NCBI RefSeq assembly: GCF_001654865.1
Contig: NZ_LXEO01000039.1
Location: 23,131 to 87,130 of the forward strand
Source: Buttiauxella noackiae ATCC 51607
Lineage (GTDB): Bacteria > Pseudomonadota > Gammaproteobacteria > Enterobacterales > Enterobacteriaceae
Direction: 5' to 3'
DNA: 64,000 bases
Shown piece after piece: positions 46,126-55,891 of the stretch. A program made the position numbers and the translations under genes. Under the pieces are notes generated by a model that worked only from the letters and a program-made list of their open reading frames with translations, was not told the origin of the DNA and searched no databases. Each line of letters starts with the position of its first letter. Positions within the stretch are counted from its first letter, which is position 1.

Positions 46126-48270
46126 TCAGCATAAAAGCATTTTTAATGTTTCTATGAGGCTGTCCTGTTCGAAATCACCCTTGGCTATATATGCATCCGC
46201 GCCCACCTGGATTCCTCGGCGGCGATCTTCTTCTTTAGCCCGTGAAGTCACGATAATAATCGGAATATGTTGGTAATTATCTTCGGCGCGCAATGCTTTA
46301 GTGAGGGAGAACCCATCCATCACTGGCATTTCTACGTCCGTCAATACGGCGTCAAACTGTGTTAGACGCGCTTTTTGTAACCCCGAGAATCCATCTTCGG
46401 CGAGCGTGACCTGATAACCGTGTGCTTCCAGAACGTTTTTCTCAATTTCACGCGTATTCAATGAGTCATCGACTATCAACACATGCCACGAGTTCTGTCG
46501 AACCTGCGGCTTAGGAGCAGCGGTCCGCGGCTGCCCTTGTTTTTGTGCCATCTCCATCAGAACCGGAACTTGCAAAATACTGACCAGTTGGTTGTCCTGG
46601 CTCAGAACCATGCCGGAGACTAGCGGCTGCTGTTGCATATGCTTTGGCAGAGGCTTAATCATCATGCTGCGTTCGTCGAGCAATCGGTCCACCAGCATCG
46701 CCATCTTGCCAAACTGGTTCTGAATGATGATAAGCAACAAGTCGTTCGTATTGGAGGCTTGTGAGCTTTGCCCTCCGGGCCTGTCATTGATACGCAGTAA
46801 TTCAGCCGCTGAGATAACCGGGATAAACTCGTTGTGCAGAATAATTGCCGGCCGCCCGGCAATATCACGAATTTCTTCACGAGAATATTTAACAACCTCA
46901 ACGACATATTGAGCAGCAAGGCCAAAAAGATGGTTCTGCTGCTCAAACTGCAAAATGCGCATCATCGCCAGAGAAATGGGCAGCCTGATAATAAAGGTGG
47001 TGCCTTGCCCTGGGCGGCTATGAACCTGAAGCGTGCCTTGCAAGTCGGTAACAATGGTTTTGCGGACAATATCCAAACCCACACCACGGCCGGATAATTC
47101 GGTGACAATCTTGCTGGTTGAAAAACCCGGGTGGAAAATAAGCTCGTTACATTCCAGCTCTGAAAGCTGATCAACGACGGCAGCATCAACCAAACCTCGG
47201 GCCACTGCTTTGGCGCGAATAGCCGGATAATCTAATCCACGACCATCGTCCTCTACGCGCAGCAAAATACCGCGCCCGTCTTGCTGAGTGGTCAAGGTGA
47301 TAGTGCCACGCGCTGATTTCCCAAGCGCAACACGTTCAGCCGCTTCACCGATACCGTGGTCGACGGCATTCCGTAGCAGGTGAGTTAGCGGCTCAGAAAG
47401 TCTGTCTATGAGTTGTCTGTCGATCTCTACTTCACCACCCAAAATGCGGCAGTCCACCTGCTTATTCAGGGAAGTCGCGAGTTCGCGTACCTGCATAGAG
47501 ACCGGCTCAAACAGCATTGACACCGGAAGCATCCGAATAGTGGTGGCAACGTCATAGAGTTCATACATCTGGAGATGTTGAACCTGAAAATCTTCTTTTA
47601 ATTTGCGGCTAAATTGCAGAACCTGCGTGCGCAGTTGCTCTACATCCATGTGAGAGATACGCGGCCCCAGATTAACTAAACTCTGTACCTGCTGCTCAAG
47701 GCGGTCATGGCTGGCGACAACTTCACCGAGAATGTTAATCAGGTCATCGAGTTTTTCGAGTTTAACTCGTACCGAACCCGCCTGTTTTAACCCACCGTCT
47801 AATATTTCAAGCGATGGCAAAGTGGCCGGCTTTTCTACCGGAGATTTAACCACTTCATCAGTTACTGGGCCCATCTCTCCACGACTGGCACGGGCTAATT
47901 GCTCGCATAATGCAACATCCGCCGGAGGCAACTGGTTATTACCTTCACTCGCCGACAGCTGAGTCAGTTGATTGGAGATGTAGTCGCAAGCCTGAAGAAC
48001 CAGGGTGCCAAGACTTTGGTTAGGCTCGAGTTTTTTATCCCGCAGCTCGCTTAATATCTCTTCAAGTTGATGGGTGACATCGGCGATGCTTTGTAATTTC
48101 AGCATTCGTGCCCCCCCTTTCAGGGTATGTGCCGCGCGGAACATCTCTCCGATTTGTGCGTCGGTATTTTGGCCAGACGAGAGCAGGAACGCCCCCTCTT
48201 TTACGGTATTTAAATGGCCGTTTGCTTCATCAATAAAGCGCAGCACAAATTTTTTAAGATCGATAGCCAT
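46126..48270 (-). CDS. Hybrid CheA histidine kinase with C-terminal receiver (WspE-like)
   Basis: 714 residues. P1/Hpt with phospho-histidine 48 in AAHTLKGGARML; dimerisation and ATPase domains with HLLRNAVDHGIG, VEDDGRGLD and GRGVGLD boxes; CheW-like P5 domain (about 430-570); and a C-terminal receiver (about 595-714) with acceptor aspartate in AVLTDVEMPVMDG. There is no obvious P2 CheY-docking domain. The CheA-REC layout is that of WspE, which phosphorylates a diguanylate cyclase. It begins 8 bases after the cheR stop. Confidence 0.95.
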   Translation of the reverse strand: MAIDLKKFVLRFIDEANGHLNTVKEGAFLLSSGQNTDAQIGEMFRAAHTLKGGARMLKLQSIADVTHQLEEILSELRDKKLEPNQSLGTLVLQACDYISNQLTQLSASEGNNQLPPADVALCEQLARASRGEMGPVTDEVVKSPVEKPATLPSLEILDGGLKQAGSVRVKLEKLDDLINILGEVVASHDRLEQQVQSLVNLGPRISHMDVEQLRTQVLQFSRKLKEDFQVQHLQMYELYDVATTIRMLPVSMLFEPVSMQVRELATSLNKQVDCRILGGEVEIDRQLIDRLSEPLTHLLRNAVDHGIGEAAERVALGKSARGTITLTTQQDGRGILLRVEDDGRGLDYPAIRAKAVARGLVDAAVVDQLSELECNELIFHPGFSTSKIVTELSGRGVGLDIVRKTIVTDLQGTLQVHSRPGQGTTFIIRLPISLAMMRILQFEQQNHLFGLAAQYVVEVVKYSREEIRDIAGRPAIILHNEFIPVISAAELLRINDRPGGQSSQASNTNDLLLIIIQNQFGKMAMLVDRLLDERSMMIKPLPKHMQQQPLVSGMVLSQDNQLVSILQVPVLMEMAQKQGQPRTAAPKPQVRQNSWHVLIVDDSLNTREIEKNVLEAHGYQVTLAEDGFSGLQKARLTQFDAVLTDVEMPVMDGFSLTKALRAEDNYQHIPIIIVTSRAKEEDRRRGIQVGADAYIAKGDFEQDSLIETLKMLLC

Positions 48271-48278
48271 ACGGTTCT

Positions 48279-49703
48279 CTATTGCCCATCCTGAGTGGTG
48301 AACTGCGCCAGCTGATGTTCACAAAGAAAACGAAACGAATTACTCGGAAATGACAGCGGCAACCGCAGTGCGGTGGCGTTGCCGGTATTGTTCATTTCGG
48401 CGTTGAGTAATTGCAGTGTAATGCGGTAGGTCCGCTGAGCCGGTCGGTACAACTCACTTTGTCGGTACATTTCCGCCAGATAGTAATGAGCAGGCCAATA
48501 ACCCGGTTGTTGATAAACAACCTGTTTGAACCAGGCAATGGCTTGTTGGGTATGTTGCTGCCACATCATTGCCAGCCCGAGCAACATTTTCGCTTCCGCA
48601 GACCATTCATCCAGTTCAAGTACGTGTTTCGCACTCAGAGCCGTTTGCTCGAACTCACATTTTTCCAGCGCAATTGCGCCTTTGATAACCAGTGCTTCCT
48701 GATTATCGATATCGCTATCGAGCACCTGGCCAATCCACTCCTCCGCCTCGGTAAAGCGTTTATCCGCAACGCAAGCGAGAGCCTTTTTAATCCAGCTATC
48801 ACACTGCTGTGCAGAAGGAACAGGAGCGACAACAAACGGTGCTTCGGCGGGAATAACCGGAGTAATAATTCTTGGCAGTACGCCAGGTGCCGGAGCCTGA
48901 GTTCGTGACGCCTGGGGCTGGCAAAAGTAAAAACTGCCGAACTCTTGCTTAAGTTTCAGGATGCCAAAGTTATTTGCCAACGTCTCCGCGTTACCAAAGA
49001 ACAATGCACCATCAGGTTGCAACATCGAGAGAAGATTAAAATGCAGGATTCGCCTGGTTTCGACATCGAAGTAGATGGAGACGTTACGCAGCAAAATAAT
49101 ATCGAATTTGGGCAGTAGCTGTTCTTTGACGATATTTGCCCGATGGAACTTCACTTTATTGTGAATCACATCGTGAAGCTGGAACTGGTTACCGTTGCGT
49201 GTGAAATAGGTTTGCTGCAACAACGGATCAACACCACGGAAAGAGTAGCTGGAGTAATTTGCCGCTCGGGCTTTATCCAGAATCTTTGTGTCAATGTCAC
49301 AGCCGTGAATATCGACATTATCCGTAAATTTATCGTGGTATTTCTGATGAAGTTTTATTGCCAGAGAGTAGGCTTCTTCACCCGAAGAACAACCTGCGCT
49401 TAAGATGCGCACTGGGCCGCTACGTTGCTCAAGAATGCGCGGCACCAGCTTATCGCAAATGATGTCCAGCACATCTGGCTCACGGAAAAAGTAGGTTTCG
49501 TTAATCGTCAGCAGGCTAAGAAGCTTGTCGAACTCGACAGTCGAGACACAAAGGATCTCATAGTATTCTTCGAAACTCTCTTTTCCGCGCTCAGAGATAC
49601 GCTGATGCAATGCCGCATTGAGCAATCCTTCCATGCCATTAAAAAAATGCAGGCCTACTCTGTCCTTGATGAGTGTTTTAAAGGCCGCAATGTTTGGGAT
49701 CAT
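48279..49703 (-). CDS. CheR methyltransferase with TPR extension (WspC-like)
   Basis: 474 residues: a CheR SAM-dependent methyltransferase (about 1-270; NETYFFREPDVLD, LSAGCSSGEEAYSLA, ILLRNVSIYFD), a proline/alanine-rich linker, then helical TPR-like repeats (about 320-440; AIAWFKQVVYQQPGYWPAHYYLAEMY). It methylates glutamates of the MCP. The TPR tail is characteristic of WspC-type CheR proteins. Start overlaps the cheB stop (ATGA). Confidence 0.94.
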   Translation of the reverse strand: MIPNIAAFKTLIKDRVGLHFFNGMEGLLNAALHQRISERGKESFEEYYEILCVSTVEFDKLLSLLTINETYFFREPDVLDIICDKLVPRILEQRSGPVRILSAGCSSGEEAYSLAIKLHQKYHDKFTDNVDIHGCDIDTKILDKARAANYSSYSFRGVDPLLQQTYFTRNGNQFQLHDVIHNKVKFHRANIVKEQLLPKFDIILLRNVSIYFDVETRRILHFNLLSMLQPDGALFFGNAETLANNFGILKLKQEFGSFYFCQPQASRTQAPAPGVLPRIITPVIPAEAPFVVAPVPSAQQCDSWIKKALACVADKRFTEAEEWIGQVLDSDIDNQEALVIKGAIALEKCEFEQTALSAKHVLELDEWSAEAKMLLGLAMMWQQHTQQAIAWFKQVVYQQPGYWPAHYYLAEMYRQSELYRPAQRTYRITLQLLNAEMNNTGNATALRLPLSFPSNSFRFLCEHQLAQFTTQDGQ

Positions 49704-50767
49704 GGCTGTTTGCCCTCAGAGGCCCCAAGGCGAGCCATAGATAATAAAGTCCCGGCAAGCTTTTCCAGCGGCAGAATTTTATGGATGATATTTTTATCGA
49801 TGGCGAACTTATTCATACCGAATACGACAGATGAGCCTTCATCCTGAGCCAACGTTTTACCGCCTTTTTTATAGATAGCTTCAATTCCATGGCACCCATC
49901 ACTCCCCATACCGGTCATGATGAGCCCGACGGATTTTTCACCATAAACTTCAGCGACAGACTCCAACAGTAAGTTACAACTCGGGTGATAGACATCACTC
50001 GCTTTACGAGGAATGGCAGCTAACCGATGGTATTTCTTTACTACCAGATGGTGTTCGGGAGGCAGGATATAGACATGACCTGCACAAAGGACGTCATTTT
50101 CCTGAGCGAGCTGCACAACCAGTCCAGTGACGCTATCCAGCCACTCCACCATGCTTTTGGCAAAACCGTCGGCAATGTGCTGGGCAATAATAATGGGGCA
50201 AGGAAAATCACCAGGCAGTGCCTGCAATAATTTGCTCAGCGCCTGTGGCCCACCCGTCGAGCAGGCGATAGCCAGCACATAAGGCCACTCCCGGTGGTAC
50301 GCATCGTCAAAGCCGCAAGCCTGAACGCTATCGGGCTGAACCTCGGGGGAATGACGCAAACCCTGGATGTGGCGAATCACTTTAACCCCGACCAACATTT
50401 CGACCTGACGGTGCAAGGCTTTGGTCGCGAGCACAGAGTCCCCCTGGTTGCTCACCACGGCCAACGCTCCACGCGTGATGAACTCGGCATCCCACTGTGC
50501 ATCGGAATAATAGCGCATCACCATGATAGGAATTGCGCAAGTCGCCATAATCGTTTCAACGGTTTCCACGTTTTCCGGACCTGGCGCACCTAAGGTCAAC
50601 AACAGAAGTTGCGGAGCCATCTTTTGGACCAGGGTCGCCGCTTGTTCGCGATGTACTGCCTGGCCGACAACCTCGATGTTGTTGTTAATCTCAAGCTGTC
50701 GAATCAGGGAGTTGCGCGACACACTCCCATGATCGACGATCAGCACCCGGATTTTAGGCCTGTTCAT
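49700..50767 (-). CDS. CheB methylesterase with degenerate receiver domain
   Basis: 355 residues. The C-terminal methylesterase has an intact serine-histidine-aspartate triad (IACSTGGPQAL, IAQHIADGFAKS, MTGMGSDGCHG). The N-terminal receiver keeps the fold pattern but has lost its chemistry: the acidic pair reads DH (VLIVDHGS), the acceptor aspartate position is threonine 58 (LLLLTLGAP), and the conserved lysine loop reads VVSNQ. It therefore probably cannot be phosphorylated and may be constitutive or regulated otherwise. Overlaps the MCP gene end by 14 bases. Confidence 0.93.
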   Translation of the reverse strand: MNRPKIRVLIVDHGSVSRNSLIRQLEINNNIEVVGQAVHREQAATLVQKMAPQLLLLTLGAPGPENVETVETIMATCAIPIMVMRYYSDAQWDAEFITRGALAVVSNQGDSVLATKALHRQVEMLVGVKVIRHIQGLRHSPEVQPDSVQACGFDDAYHREWPYVLAIACSTGGPQALSKLLQALPGDFPCPIIIAQHIADGFAKSMVEWLDSVTGLVVQLAQENDVLCAGHVYILPPEHHLVVKKYHRLAAIPRKASDVYHPSCNLLLESVAEVYGEKSVGLIMTGMGSDGCHGIEAIYKKGGKTLAQDEGSSVVFGMNKFAIDKNIIHKILPLEKLAGTLLSMARLGASEGKQP

Positions 50768-52853
50768 CAGGTCCGTCCGCCAATTTGAACGACTGTGAAG
50801 CCTGGTTCAACTCTTCGGATAACTGAGTCATATCCTGGCTGATGGACAGAATGTCTTTAATTGATTGAGAGGTATAATTGCTGGCAACCACAATTTCGCG
50901 CAGAGCCATAACAACTTGATTACTAGCGGTTTTTTGCTGCTGAGTTGACAGTGAAATCTGCATGGCCGCGGTAGATGTTTGCTCAGCAGTTGCCACAATG
51001 TCGTGTAAACGTTCGGCGCTGACTTTACAGGCTTTGGTACCAGCTTTAATGCTATTGCTACCTTTCTCTGCGTTAAGAACCAGGCGATTAATCGAGTTTT
51101 GGATTTCGCTGATTTTGTTCTCAATCTCAAAGGTCGATTCAGTCACTGAATCTGCCAGGCGGCGAATTTCTGCAGCAACTACCGAGAAACGTTTACCGGA
51201 CTCGCCAGCACTTGAAGCTTCCAGTGCTGCATTGAAGGCGATGAGCTTAGTCTGATCCGCGACGTTGTTGATGATCACCATCACGCGGCTTATCTCTTTA
51301 GACTTGTTACCGAGCATCATAATTTCGCGCATGCTTTGCTGATTATCGCTGTCGATATCAGACATGCGAGTGAGCAATTCACCCATCGAATCGGAGCCCT
51401 TGTTACAGTCTTCAAGAGTCACATTGGCAATGTCTACCACTGCGCGAGAATGCTCAGCAATCTGCGTAGAGGACGCCGACAGCTCTTCCATCGTCGAGGT
51501 GATTTCTGCTACTGAAGAAGAGGTTTCAACGCTGGTTGATGCCTGGCCATCAACAGCCTCAGTGATTTTTAGTGCTGCTTCATGTACGTGATGAGCATGA
51601 GTAACAACCCCACCGACCAACGCATGTAACGATGCTCTCATCTTTTCATTGGCATTGAGCAACTCACCAATTTCATCTTTATGATCGATCTGAATATCAA
51701 CAGTAAGATCACCTTGAGCAATCGACTGAGAAATTTTCAATACGTTCTTCAAGCGTTTGGAAATCAGGATTCGGCTGGTAAAGGCAATAAGCAGCAAAAT
51801 AACCGGCATCAGAAGCACGCTGAAAATTAGCAGGCTATTGCGTACAAGATTGCTACTTTTGGCAACATCATCAACAAAACTGGTGGTAGCAACTATCCAG
51901 TTAATACCATCAATATGCTCAAATACTGCGACTCTCTTACGTGGTGCTGCACCATATCCACTCACAGTTTCGTAATAAACAGTGCCGTTTTTACGCGCTA
52001 AAATATCGGAGTAGCGCTTGTAGCCATGGGCGTCAGTCAAGTTTTCAACATGTTGGTTAACCAGTGTTGGATGTGCCACCATCATCCCTGGACTAAATCC
52101 AGCATCCATCACGTAAGCGTAACCACCCTCGCCAATATGTACTGCTAACAGCTCTTTAATGACTGGTTGCAGAGCAAGTTTAACGTCAAAACCAATCGCT
52201 ACGGCCCCCACAACCTGGCCGTATTTATCGGAAATAGGTTCATAGTGACTGATGAACTGTTTTCCGTATAACACCACCACACCAGAATAGGATTTATTTT
52301 TGATCAAACCTGCCAGCGCGGGGTTATCGTGGCTAAGCACTGTAGCCGTGGCTATTCTTCCTTCTTTACCCTGCAACGTCGTGGAAACGCGAACAAACTG
52401 ATCGCCTTCGCGCACAAAGGTAGAGGCAAACACACTGGTTAACTCAGTAAAATGAGCGTTGATACGCGTATCGTTTAACAACGCTTTTAGAGCATCGGAA
52501 TCGAGAGAACGCAGCGGGACATCCGACATATTCTGATAATTATTAATATAAACGTTGCTGTAACGCTCAGCGTCCTTCATCACCCTTCTGTATTCAGTCA
52601 GGATGTTGTTATGGAAGATTCGGGTATTGGAACGCAGGACTTCCAGCGCGTTGTTTTCCAGTTGCGAGGCTAAGTAATTCGAGAGCAGGAAAGAAGCGCC
52701 AATCAGCAATATACCAATAAACGAAACCAGCATTAGCCCCAGTTTCATGGCGACACCCACCTGCAACTTATGCAGCCAGAATGCCAGAATATTTTCTTTG
52801 CCTTTAGCCTGTTCCACATCGGAGTGGCTCTGCATGTTTAGAAATTTATGCAT
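50754..52853 (-). CDS. Methyl-accepting chemotaxis-type transducer
   Basis: 699 residues. TM1 about 38-60, a large periplasmic Cache-type sensor (about 62-340, with GEGGYAYVMDAGFSPGMMVAHP), TM2 about 348-370, HAMP (SQSIAQGDLTVDIQIDHKDEIGEL) and a long signalling domain whose hairpin tip reads IINNVADQTKLIAFNAALEA. There is no C-terminal CheR-binding pentapeptide of the NWETF type. First gene of the operon MCP-cheB-cheR-cheA-REC-Hpt/GGDEF-cheW-cheW-like, with no flagellar genes nearby. Its signal is unknown. Confidence 0.94.
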   Translation of the reverse strand: MHKFLNMQSHSDVEQAKGKENILAFWLHKLQVGVAMKLGLMLVSFIGILLIGASFLLSNYLASQLENNALEVLRSNTRIFHNNILTEYRRVMKDAERYSNVYINNYQNMSDVPLRSLDSDALKALLNDTRINAHFTELTSVFASTFVREGDQFVRVSTTLQGKEGRIATATVLSHDNPALAGLIKNKSYSGVVVLYGKQFISHYEPISDKYGQVVGAVAIGFDVKLALQPVIKELLAVHIGEGGYAYVMDAGFSPGMMVAHPTLVNQHVENLTDAHGYKRYSDILARKNGTVYYETVSGYGAAPRKRVAVFEHIDGINWIVATTSFVDDVAKSSNLVRNSLLIFSVLLMPVILLLIAFTSRILISKRLKNVLKISQSIAQGDLTVDIQIDHKDEIGELLNANEKMRASLHALVGGVVTHAHHVHEAALKITEAVDGQASTSVETSSSVAEITSTMEELSASSTQIAEHSRAVVDIANVTLEDCNKGSDSMGELLTRMSDIDSDNQQSMREIMMLGNKSKEISRVMVIINNVADQTKLIAFNAALEASSAGESGKRFSVVAAEIRRLADSVTESTFEIENKISEIQNSINRLVLNAEKGSNSIKAGTKACKVSAERLHDIVATAEQTSTAAMQISLSTQQQKTASNQVVMALREIVVASNYTSQSIKDILSISQDMTQLSEELNQASQSFKLADGPDEQA

Positions 52854-52984
52854 GGGGTTCCAGTTATTTAAATAATGTGAAATGAATGCTGATTAATTTC
52901 GTGCTACGTGTGGTACTCACTGGACACGCAAGCGTAAGGGCCGGAAATAAAATCATTTCAGATGGATTCGTTTTCATCGCAATT

Positions 52985-55177
52985 TCATACCAACGTAAGT
53001 AAAGGCACAGGCTTACCAATGTGGTATCCCTGAAGCCAGTCCACGTTCATTCTTTCAAGGGTTCTTTGAATCTTTTCGTTTTCAACATATTCAGCGACTA
53101 CCTGCATATTTTTCATTCTTGCCACGTGGCAGAACGACTCAACGATGTAGTGGCTTAGCTCGTTCTCCGTAATTTCACGAATGAAAGAGCCGTCGATTTT
53201 CAAGATATCTGCGCTGACATCTCTTAAGCGCGCATGGCTTGAAAAACCCGTTCCGAAGTCATCAATAGCAACCCGACAGCCCAGGCTTTTAAGTGAACGG
53301 ACGGTATTCTGAGATTGTTCGGTATCCGAAAGCGCATCAGCTTCGGTAATTTCAAAGATGATGCGATGCGGGTCGACCCCGAACTGCGTAAGCAACAACT
53401 GAACGCTATTAACAAAACTTGCACGGCACACAGTTACCGGAGCCAGATTTATCGAAAAACAGTGCTCAGGATGTAACTGCATTGTTTTTAAAGTATTTTT
53501 TATGACCCACAAATCAATATCTGGCGCAAGGCCCGCTTCAGTTGCCACGGGTAAGAACCGATCCGGTGGAATAAAACGACCTTCTTCGTCCAGCATACGC
53601 AGCAGTATTTCGTGATACCGTTCTTCACCACGGGTGCTCACGATAGGTTGAGCCATCAAGACAAATGCATCGTTATCCAGTGTTTTCTGTAAAACCGTGC
53701 GAATGTCAGTACGTCCGACAATATGATTTTCAATTGCGCGGCTGGACTGAGCTTCGAGATTTTCAGGCTTACCACTCACCACCGACAACCCAGAGACAAT
53801 GCCCAGCTTTCCTGTAAGGCTGTAAACGTCATCGCAAAATTGTGTAGCCCGGCAATAACCAAGCCCACTGCGAAAACCGAGTTGCTGATTATTATGGGAA
53901 TAACGAAACGTATTCGCTGACCGGTACAGAATGCTGAGTCTTCCCCAACTTGGCTGCTCGAGTTTGAGCAGCAGACCGTAGCCCGCGTGGTAGTAAACCT
54001 TTTCGTTGGCATTGAGTTTTGTACGCAGAGTTTCGCCTAGCTTTTTCTGGTATCTGGCGCGAAAGTGCAGGCCATAACGCCGGGCAAACAGATCCACTTC
54101 AGGAACCTGTATCAGGCAAACCGTTGAGTTCGGGGATGCCTTTACATCGGCCTTTAGTGCCCGGAGATTAGGCATGTTGGTCATAGGGTCTGTAAGCCCC
54201 ATATGCAGTAACTGCTCGAAGCGTAACATGTTGAATCTGGCCAGAACGCCCATGATGACAATGGTCAGGGTAAAGATAAAAATGACCGTTGAAACCAACA
54301 TCTGATGGAGCATGAAGTCATCGTTCAGCGCGATATAATTTGCGTTGTTCTTCGCCAGCACGATCATCATTACGGTCCAGACTGGCGCCGTAAAAACATA
54401 GCCGATACGCACAGAACTCCACAGCATCAGCGGGAAAATTAATATCAGGCTGTAAAACGTGAATAATACATTGCCCTGATAAGGAGTATTCAGGCAGTAC
54501 ATCAGAATCAGTAGCAGCACCGACCACGCTGCATACTGGGAAAGGCCCACGTTTGTAGAAAACTGAGCTTTCATCGTCCTTACACAAGTAAACCAATACT
54601 GCGGGCGGCAAATAATCCTTAACACTGTATAAAACAGTGGAATACCGGTGACACATCCGTTCATCACCCCTTGTATTCTGACCAGAACTTCAGCATTGAA
54701 AACATGGTCCAGCACCATTTCTGAACTGCTATGGTAATTTGTCAGCAAGCAAATCACTTCATTCATCACGGTGTTTAGCAAAGCATTGCAAACGCATAAC
54801 CAGATAATTCTTTTGGTCGTGAGCTTGATACGCCCAAAACTTGCCGCACTCCGCCAGCCGGTACTCTGTTTATAAAGGAAGTAACTGATCAGGGCCGCTA
54901 GCTGATAACAAAACAGTTCGTAGATTTCAGGTTCTGGGCGGAATATCAATATGTAAACCGCAAGCAGAGTTGTCCCGGCAATGACTCTGTAGCCAAACAA
55001 CACGAGTAAAGCCGTCAGAGCCGCTAACCTCAGGTCATACACGACCAATACATGGTTATCAAAAATCCGATGGCTACTAAGTAGCTGCGCCAGTAAGTAC
55101 AGCAGGCATGGAAGTACCAGCGGTAAAATCCACCGTTTATTGGTATGCGCTGTGCTATTGCTCACTGTAGAGTCCAA
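52985..55177 (-). CDS. Membrane GGDEF-EAL protein with degenerate GGDEF (YfgF-like)
   Basis: 730 residues. The N-terminal 310 residues hold about eight to nine membrane helices (MASE1-like). The GGDEF domain has lost its motif (HAGYGLLLKL in its place). The EAL domain (about 480-725) keeps the key phosphodiesterase residues: E in HEILLRM, N in INLAP, FEITEAD, IDDFGTG, LKIDGSF and QGYHIGKP. It is probably a c-di-GMP phosphodiesterase. E. coli YfgF has the same layout. It lies upstream of the chemosensory operon on the same strand with a 131-base gap. Confidence 0.92.
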   Translation of the reverse strand: MDSTVSNSTAHTNKRWILPLVLPCLLYLLAQLLSSHRIFDNHVLVVYDLRLAALTALLVLFGYRVIAGTTLLAVYILIFRPEPEIYELFCYQLAALISYFLYKQSTGWRSAASFGRIKLTTKRIIWLCVCNALLNTVMNEVICLLTNYHSSSEMVLDHVFNAEVLVRIQGVMNGCVTGIPLFYTVLRIICRPQYWFTCVRTMKAQFSTNVGLSQYAAWSVLLLILMYCLNTPYQGNVLFTFYSLILIFPLMLWSSVRIGYVFTAPVWTVMMIVLAKNNANYIALNDDFMLHQMLVSTVIFIFTLTIVIMGVLARFNMLRFEQLLHMGLTDPMTNMPNLRALKADVKASPNSTVCLIQVPEVDLFARRYGLHFRARYQKKLGETLRTKLNANEKVYYHAGYGLLLKLEQPSWGRLSILYRSANTFRYSHNNQQLGFRSGLGYCRATQFCDDVYSLTGKLGIVSGLSVVSGKPENLEAQSSRAIENHIVGRTDIRTVLQKTLDNDAFVLMAQPIVSTRGEERYHEILLRMLDEEGRFIPPDRFLPVATEAGLAPDIDLWVIKNTLKTMQLHPEHCFSINLAPVTVCRASFVNSVQLLLTQFGVDPHRIIFEITEADALSDTEQSQNTVRSLKSLGCRVAIDDFGTGFSSHARLRDVSADILKIDGSFIREITENELSHYIVESFCHVARMKNMQVVAEYVENEKIQRTLERMNVDWLQGYHIGKPVPLLTLV

Positions 55178-55891
55178 GTATTTAACCCGTCTTGTATGCT
55201 TTCGTATGCTATTAATGTGATGTGGTGAGTGTATTGCTAAATGGACAAAAATCTTGCAGCAGATATAATGAATTAAAACAAATACCGTAATTAATTAACA
55301 TTCACACCATAGCCCAAAAGACATACTCCCTTCCAGGCCATTGGTGGTATAAACAAATAACTAACAATTACTCTTAACTTTAATAATCTTTATGGCTAAT
55401 GAGCTTTAAAACTGTTTTCATTCTCAAGTCATTTTTAATTGTATTCATTTTTCGAACAAAAAAGAACAGCCATTTATAGGTAGAAATGGACAATAAAGAA
55501 CAATAGAAAAATGTGAAAAAACAAACAAGAAAACAACACAACTCATTGAAAAACAACAATAAACACAAGAGTCAGCATTAAGAAGCACTAGCTCTATAAT
55601 GTTTAATGAAGGACAATACACAATAGTATCTAACGTGTTTATTTAATACAGACGTTAAAGAGAATCAATCAATGCTGAAGTTGGTTTTTAACGTGTGTTT
55701 ATTATGATTGACTTGACTAGCAGTGTTAACTATAGTCCCGGCGCGTCGCTCTACCTTTATTTATTATCTCATCAACAATGCTACATTATAGTTGATAATT
55801 GTTGACGCAACGTCTGACACACTTCATAAAAACTCACATAAAAGCAACAACCAGACAATATAGTAATGAGTTAATACCAAATTTTTAATTC
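55178..55891. other. AT-rich divergent intergenic region, no gene
   Basis: 714 strongly AT-rich bases between two divergent GGDEF-EAL genes. I see no convincing ORF or RNA. One inverted repeat is visible, CAACAAT ... ATTGTTG, near 55772-55804, about 90 bases before the rightward gene. The AT-richness suggests an H-NS target, but that is inference. Confidence 0.5.

Noticed and set aside
52854..52984. Flagellar sigma-28 promoter in front of the MCP gene
   Set aside because: I looked for TAAA-N15-GCCGATAA on the minus strand and found no acceptable match.
55200..55235. CRP site (AATGTGATGTGGTGAGTG) upstream of the YfgF-like gene
   Set aside because: Only the left half matches; the right half has no resemblance to TCACA.
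55380..55568. 62-codon leftward ORF in the AT-rich spacer
   Set aside because: Very Phe/Leu/Cys-rich composition typical of AT-rich noncoding DNA, no ribosome site and no recognisable domain.
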